This document shows, piece by piece, positions 61,957 through 64,000 of a stretch of DNA of 64,000 nt. A model generated the notes under the pieces. The model did not search any database. It saw only the letters and a list, made by a program, of their open reading frames with translations, and was not told the DNA's origin. The stretch comes from Gillisia sp. Hel_I_86 (GTDB lineage Bacteria > Bacteroidota > Bacteroidia > Flavobacteriales > Flavobacteriaceae). Each line of letters starts with the position of its first letter. Position 1 is the first letter of the stretch. The translations under genes and the position numbers were made by a program. Location: assembly GCF_007827275.1 (NCBI RefSeq), contig NZ_VISE01000001.1:3472001-3536000 (forward strand). The letters are read 5' to 3'.

Positions 61957-62817
61957 ATGATTGCTAAACGTAACATATTACTTGCTTTAAGTGTTTTAGT
62001 TATAGTTTACTTAATAGGAATTTCCACAGGCCACTATAAGCATTTTCCATTTAGTTTGTTGTTTGGTTTTAAGGAACATTTCGCCCCCATGCCAGAAAAT
62101 AAGAGAAATTTTGATACGAGCAATTTGAAGGAAAGGAATTTATCCATAGATACTACAACTGGAATATACTTGACCTATGGGCAATCAAATGCCGCAAATC
62201 ATGGGCAAATTGGATATGAAGTCGAAAATGAGGTTTTTCAATATCTTGACGGGAAGGCATATCCCTATAAAGACCCCTCATTGGGTGCAACTGGGGATGA
62301 TGGTTCTGTGTGGGGAATGGTTGGTGATAAATTGATAAAAAACAATGTGCACAAGAAGGTTGTTTTTTCTAATAATGGGTATGGAGGAAGAAAAATAGAA
62401 GACCTAAACAAGGAACCTTATTTAAATTACTTGATTAAAAATTACAATCAATTATATAGGGATTATGGCAGGGTGGATGCTATTCTTTTTCATCAAGGTG
62501 AAATTAATCATTCCAATAAATATGGTAATTCTAATTATTATAAGGATTTTGAAATTTTAGTTAATTCTTTAAAAGCTCAAGGGATTATAGTTCCAATCTA
62601 CCTATCAAGGACTTCAATCTGTAATACTGATTCAGATGCTGAATTGATAAAAATTCAAAATAAGATTATCCATGATATGGATATAGTTTTTCCAGGTCCG
62701 AATACAGATTTGCTTTTAGAGAAAAAATTTAGATTGCCCGATAATTGTCATTTTTCACGGTTGGGATATGAGAAATTTTCCGATATGTGGGTTATTTCCT
62801 TGAGCAAAGGAATTTAA
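61957..62817 (+). CDS. SASA-domain (sialate O-acetylesterase-like) secreted or anchored esterase
   Basis: 286 aa with an N-terminal hydrophobic anchor (ILLALSVLVIVYLIGISTG). The SGNH-type pattern is GQSNAANHGQIG (nucleophile Ser), FSNNGYGGRKIEDL, FHQGEINHSNKY (block III) and the final D/H in NCHFSRLGYEKF (LPDNCHFS). The family removes O-acetyl groups from sugars. It faces the carbamoyl/acyl operon divergently, so it may edit the same decorations. Function beyond the fold is inferred. Confidence 0.78.
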   Translation: MIAKRNILLALSVLVIVYLIGISTGHYKHFPFSLLFGFKEHFAPMPENKRNFDTSNLKERNLSIDTTTGIYLTYGQSNAANHGQIGYEVENEVFQYLDGKAYPYKDPSLGATGDDGSVWGMVGDKLIKNNVHKKVVFSNNGYGGRKIEDLNKEPYLNYLIKNYNQLYRDYGRVDAILFHQGEINHSNKYGNSNYYKDFEILVNSLKAQGIIVPIYLSRTSICNTDSDAELIKIQNKIIHDMDIVFPGPNTDLLLEKKFRLPDNCHFSRLGYEKFSDMWVISLSKGI

Positions 62818-62818
62818 T

Positions 62819-62860
62819 CCATTATTGAGGGTTTAATTTACCAAAGCTTGCCTCGACTTT
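62819..62860 (+). repeat. Two-hairpin intergenic repeat R3, third copy (degenerate)
   Basis: CCATTATTGAGGG, GTTTAATTTACCAAAGC and TTGCCTCGACTTTTT. The first hairpin's left arm is mutated, but order and spacing match 2094-2160 and 26781-26832. Confidence 0.5.
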
Positions 62861-63008
62861 TTGTAAAAGTATTTCTCCCCGATGTTCTTATTGATTTTTC
62901 TCATGGATAAATTCGTTCATCTATTTTTATATACTTTCCATATCGCTTTAAAATAAGAAACGCGCTTAGTAATGAACGTCACAAATCCCCAAAAAATATT
63001 TAAGCTGT

Positions 63009-63364
63009 ACAGGTATTTATTTTTACCCAAGTTCGGTTATCGAAATAGCAAAACCCGTAACTCATAGTGAGCGTGGGGAGCTCGAAATCACTAGTGTAAA
63101 TAAGGAATATTTAAAAGCTGGAGATCTAGAAGTGGAACTCATGGGCGGGGTTTTGCTTGGCTGGACACGGGAACCCATGAATCCTTTTTGGAAGCCTCAA
63201 ATTTTGTACATACAATAGAAAAACGACAAGGATTAAAAATAGCTTGTTTGGAGGAGATTGCCTTTAGAAAAGAATTTATAGATAAAAATCATTTGGTTAA
63301 GTGGGCAAAAAATAATTATAAAAATGAATATGGAGCTTATTTAACAAAATTAGTTAGTGGGTAA
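63009..63364 (+). pseudogene. Truncated, frameshifted second copy of rmlA (C-terminal third only)
   Basis: Begins mid-domain with TGIYFYPSSVIEIAKPV and reads [20 protein letters not shown], then loses one base near 63145 (ATGGGCGGGG instead of ATGGGTCGGGG). With the frame restored it continues [20 protein letters not shown] and ends [13 protein letters not shown]. The first two thirds of the gene are missing. The patch 63009-63265 closely matches the working rmlA, while the C-terminal tail is a different allele type. So this is the scar of a recombination. Confidence 0.88.
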
Positions 63365-63479
63365 AAATTTCAAAAATGGCAAAACAGTTTCTCTTTCACA
63401 TTAATTTAGGATTATCAATACTAAGGCTTAGTACAGAAATACTATCTTTGCCGCTTGTTAATCAAAACATTCGCATTTA

Positions 63480-64000
63480 ATGCAAGAACAATTTTCTAAA
63501 TTAAAATCTTCAAAAATATTGGTTACCGGTGGGGCAGGTTTTATAGGTTCCAATCTTTGTGAAACACTTCTTAACCTTGGGGCACAAGTAGTATGTTTGG
63601 ATAATTTTGCTACTGGGAAACTTGAGAACTTGGAAGCTTTTAAAGATAATCCTATGTTCACCTTAATAGAAGGGGATATCAGGAATCTGGACACTTGCCA
63701 TAAAGCAGTTAAGGGGGTAGACTATATTTTGCACGAAGCTGCTTTGGGTTCTGTTCCAAGATCCCTAAAAAATCCAATTACAAGTAACGAAGTAAATGTA
63801 TCGGGTTTTTTGAATATGCTGGTAGCTGCTCGTGACGCAAAAGTAAAACGCTTTATATATGCTGCAAGTTCTTCTACTTATGGAGATTCAGAAAATTTGC
63901 CAAAAGTGGAACATATTATCGGGAAGCCACTATCTCCATATGCAATTACCAAATATGTGAATGAACTTTACGCCGATATTTTCAAAAATGCATACGATCT
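63480..64000 (+). CDS. UDP-sugar 4-epimerase (TviC/WbpP-like extended SDR), 5' part, runs off right edge
   Basis: The first 173 residues are inside the window. NAD-binding [46 protein letters not shown] (the WbpP/TviC pattern), and the active Yxxx[16 protein letters not shown] with [13 protein letters not shown]. Typical of UDP-GlcNAc/UDP-GlcNAcA 4-epimerases in surface polysaccharide synthesis. TATCTTTG at 63443-63450 is a fitting -7 element. The real end lies beyond the window. Confidence 0.85.
   Translation, partial: MQEQFSKLKSSKILVTGGAGFIGSNLCETLLNLGAQVVCLDNFATGKLENLEAFKDNPMFTLIEGDIRNLDTCHKAVKGVDYILHEAALGSVPRSLKNPITSNEVNVSGFLNMLVAARDAKVKRFIYAASSSTYGDSENLPKVEHIIGKPLSPYAITKYVNELYADIFKNAYD

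Overview
The window is chromosomal DNA of a low-GC (high-30s percent by eye) member of the Flavobacteriaceae (Bacteroidota). The evidence is: TAnnTTTG/TTTG promoters of the Bacteroidota type; a type IX secretion C-terminal domain; Bacteroidota-restricted families (DUF6048, DUF6452, DUF6495, 'CCC motif' membrane protein, PycTM/DUF5706); RNase Y; and the rpsF-rpsR-rplI and zapA-ncRNA-rny layouts. Genus cannot be fixed by reading; a Gillisia/Gramella/Salegentibacter-like marine flavobacterium is plausible.

Layout. 0-31.6 kb is mostly housekeeping. It holds a truncated radical SAM gene at the left edge, a dihydrouridine synthase, a type II antitoxin with a wrecked toxin, a ZIP transporter, a THUMP methyltransferase, the rlmD-DUF6452-DUF6048 overlapping operon, rocD, trmH, a DEAD-box helicase, rdgB-rlmH, nadC-brkB-like-chalcone isomerase-like-DUF2147, priA, a LytTR regulator, the rpsF-rpsR-rplI operon, hisS, a T9SS cargo protein, an Smr protein, an acidic Ca-binding-repeat lipoprotein and a cysteine desulfurase. 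Many intergenic gaps carry dispersed palindromic repeats. At 31.7-33.2 kb an intact IS4-family insertion sequence sits inside one of these repeats, with a clean 10-bp target duplication. 33.4-43.4 kb has an M23 peptidase, the zapB-like/zapA/6S-like ncRNA/rny block, an aldo/keto reductase, xerD, two outer-membrane beta-barrel genes plus a third that is a pseudogene with four lesions, a transposase remnant, and a TlpA-like lipoprotein.

43.5-50.8 kb is the most unusual signalling region. It has a 789-aa GAF-domain protein, a convergent HD phosphohydrolase fused to a Pycsar-effector transmembrane domain (PycTM), and, divergent from that by 57 bp, a 1242-aa lipoprotein. This lipoprotein joins a metallophosphoesterase, a region with kinase-like motifs (CotH/HipA/FAM20-type) and an Omp85/BamA-like barrel.

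51.3-53.8 kb carries stress and membrane genes (MscS, Dps, a small PRPP-synthetase-labelled protein, a DCC protein). From 53.9 kb to the right edge is a surface-polysaccharide locus: rmlB and rmlA, then a 7.1-kb module read on the minus strand (carbamoyltransferase, two SGNH hydrolases, MBOAT acyltransferase, a 46-aa DUF5989 protein, SxtJ-like protein) plus a plus-strand SASA-type esterase. A truncated, frameshifted second rmlA copy follows, then a UDP-sugar epimerase that runs off the window. The two rmlA copies are direct repeats flanking the decoration module, so the module looks like an exchangeable cassette that decorates a polysaccharide with carbamoyl and acyl groups.
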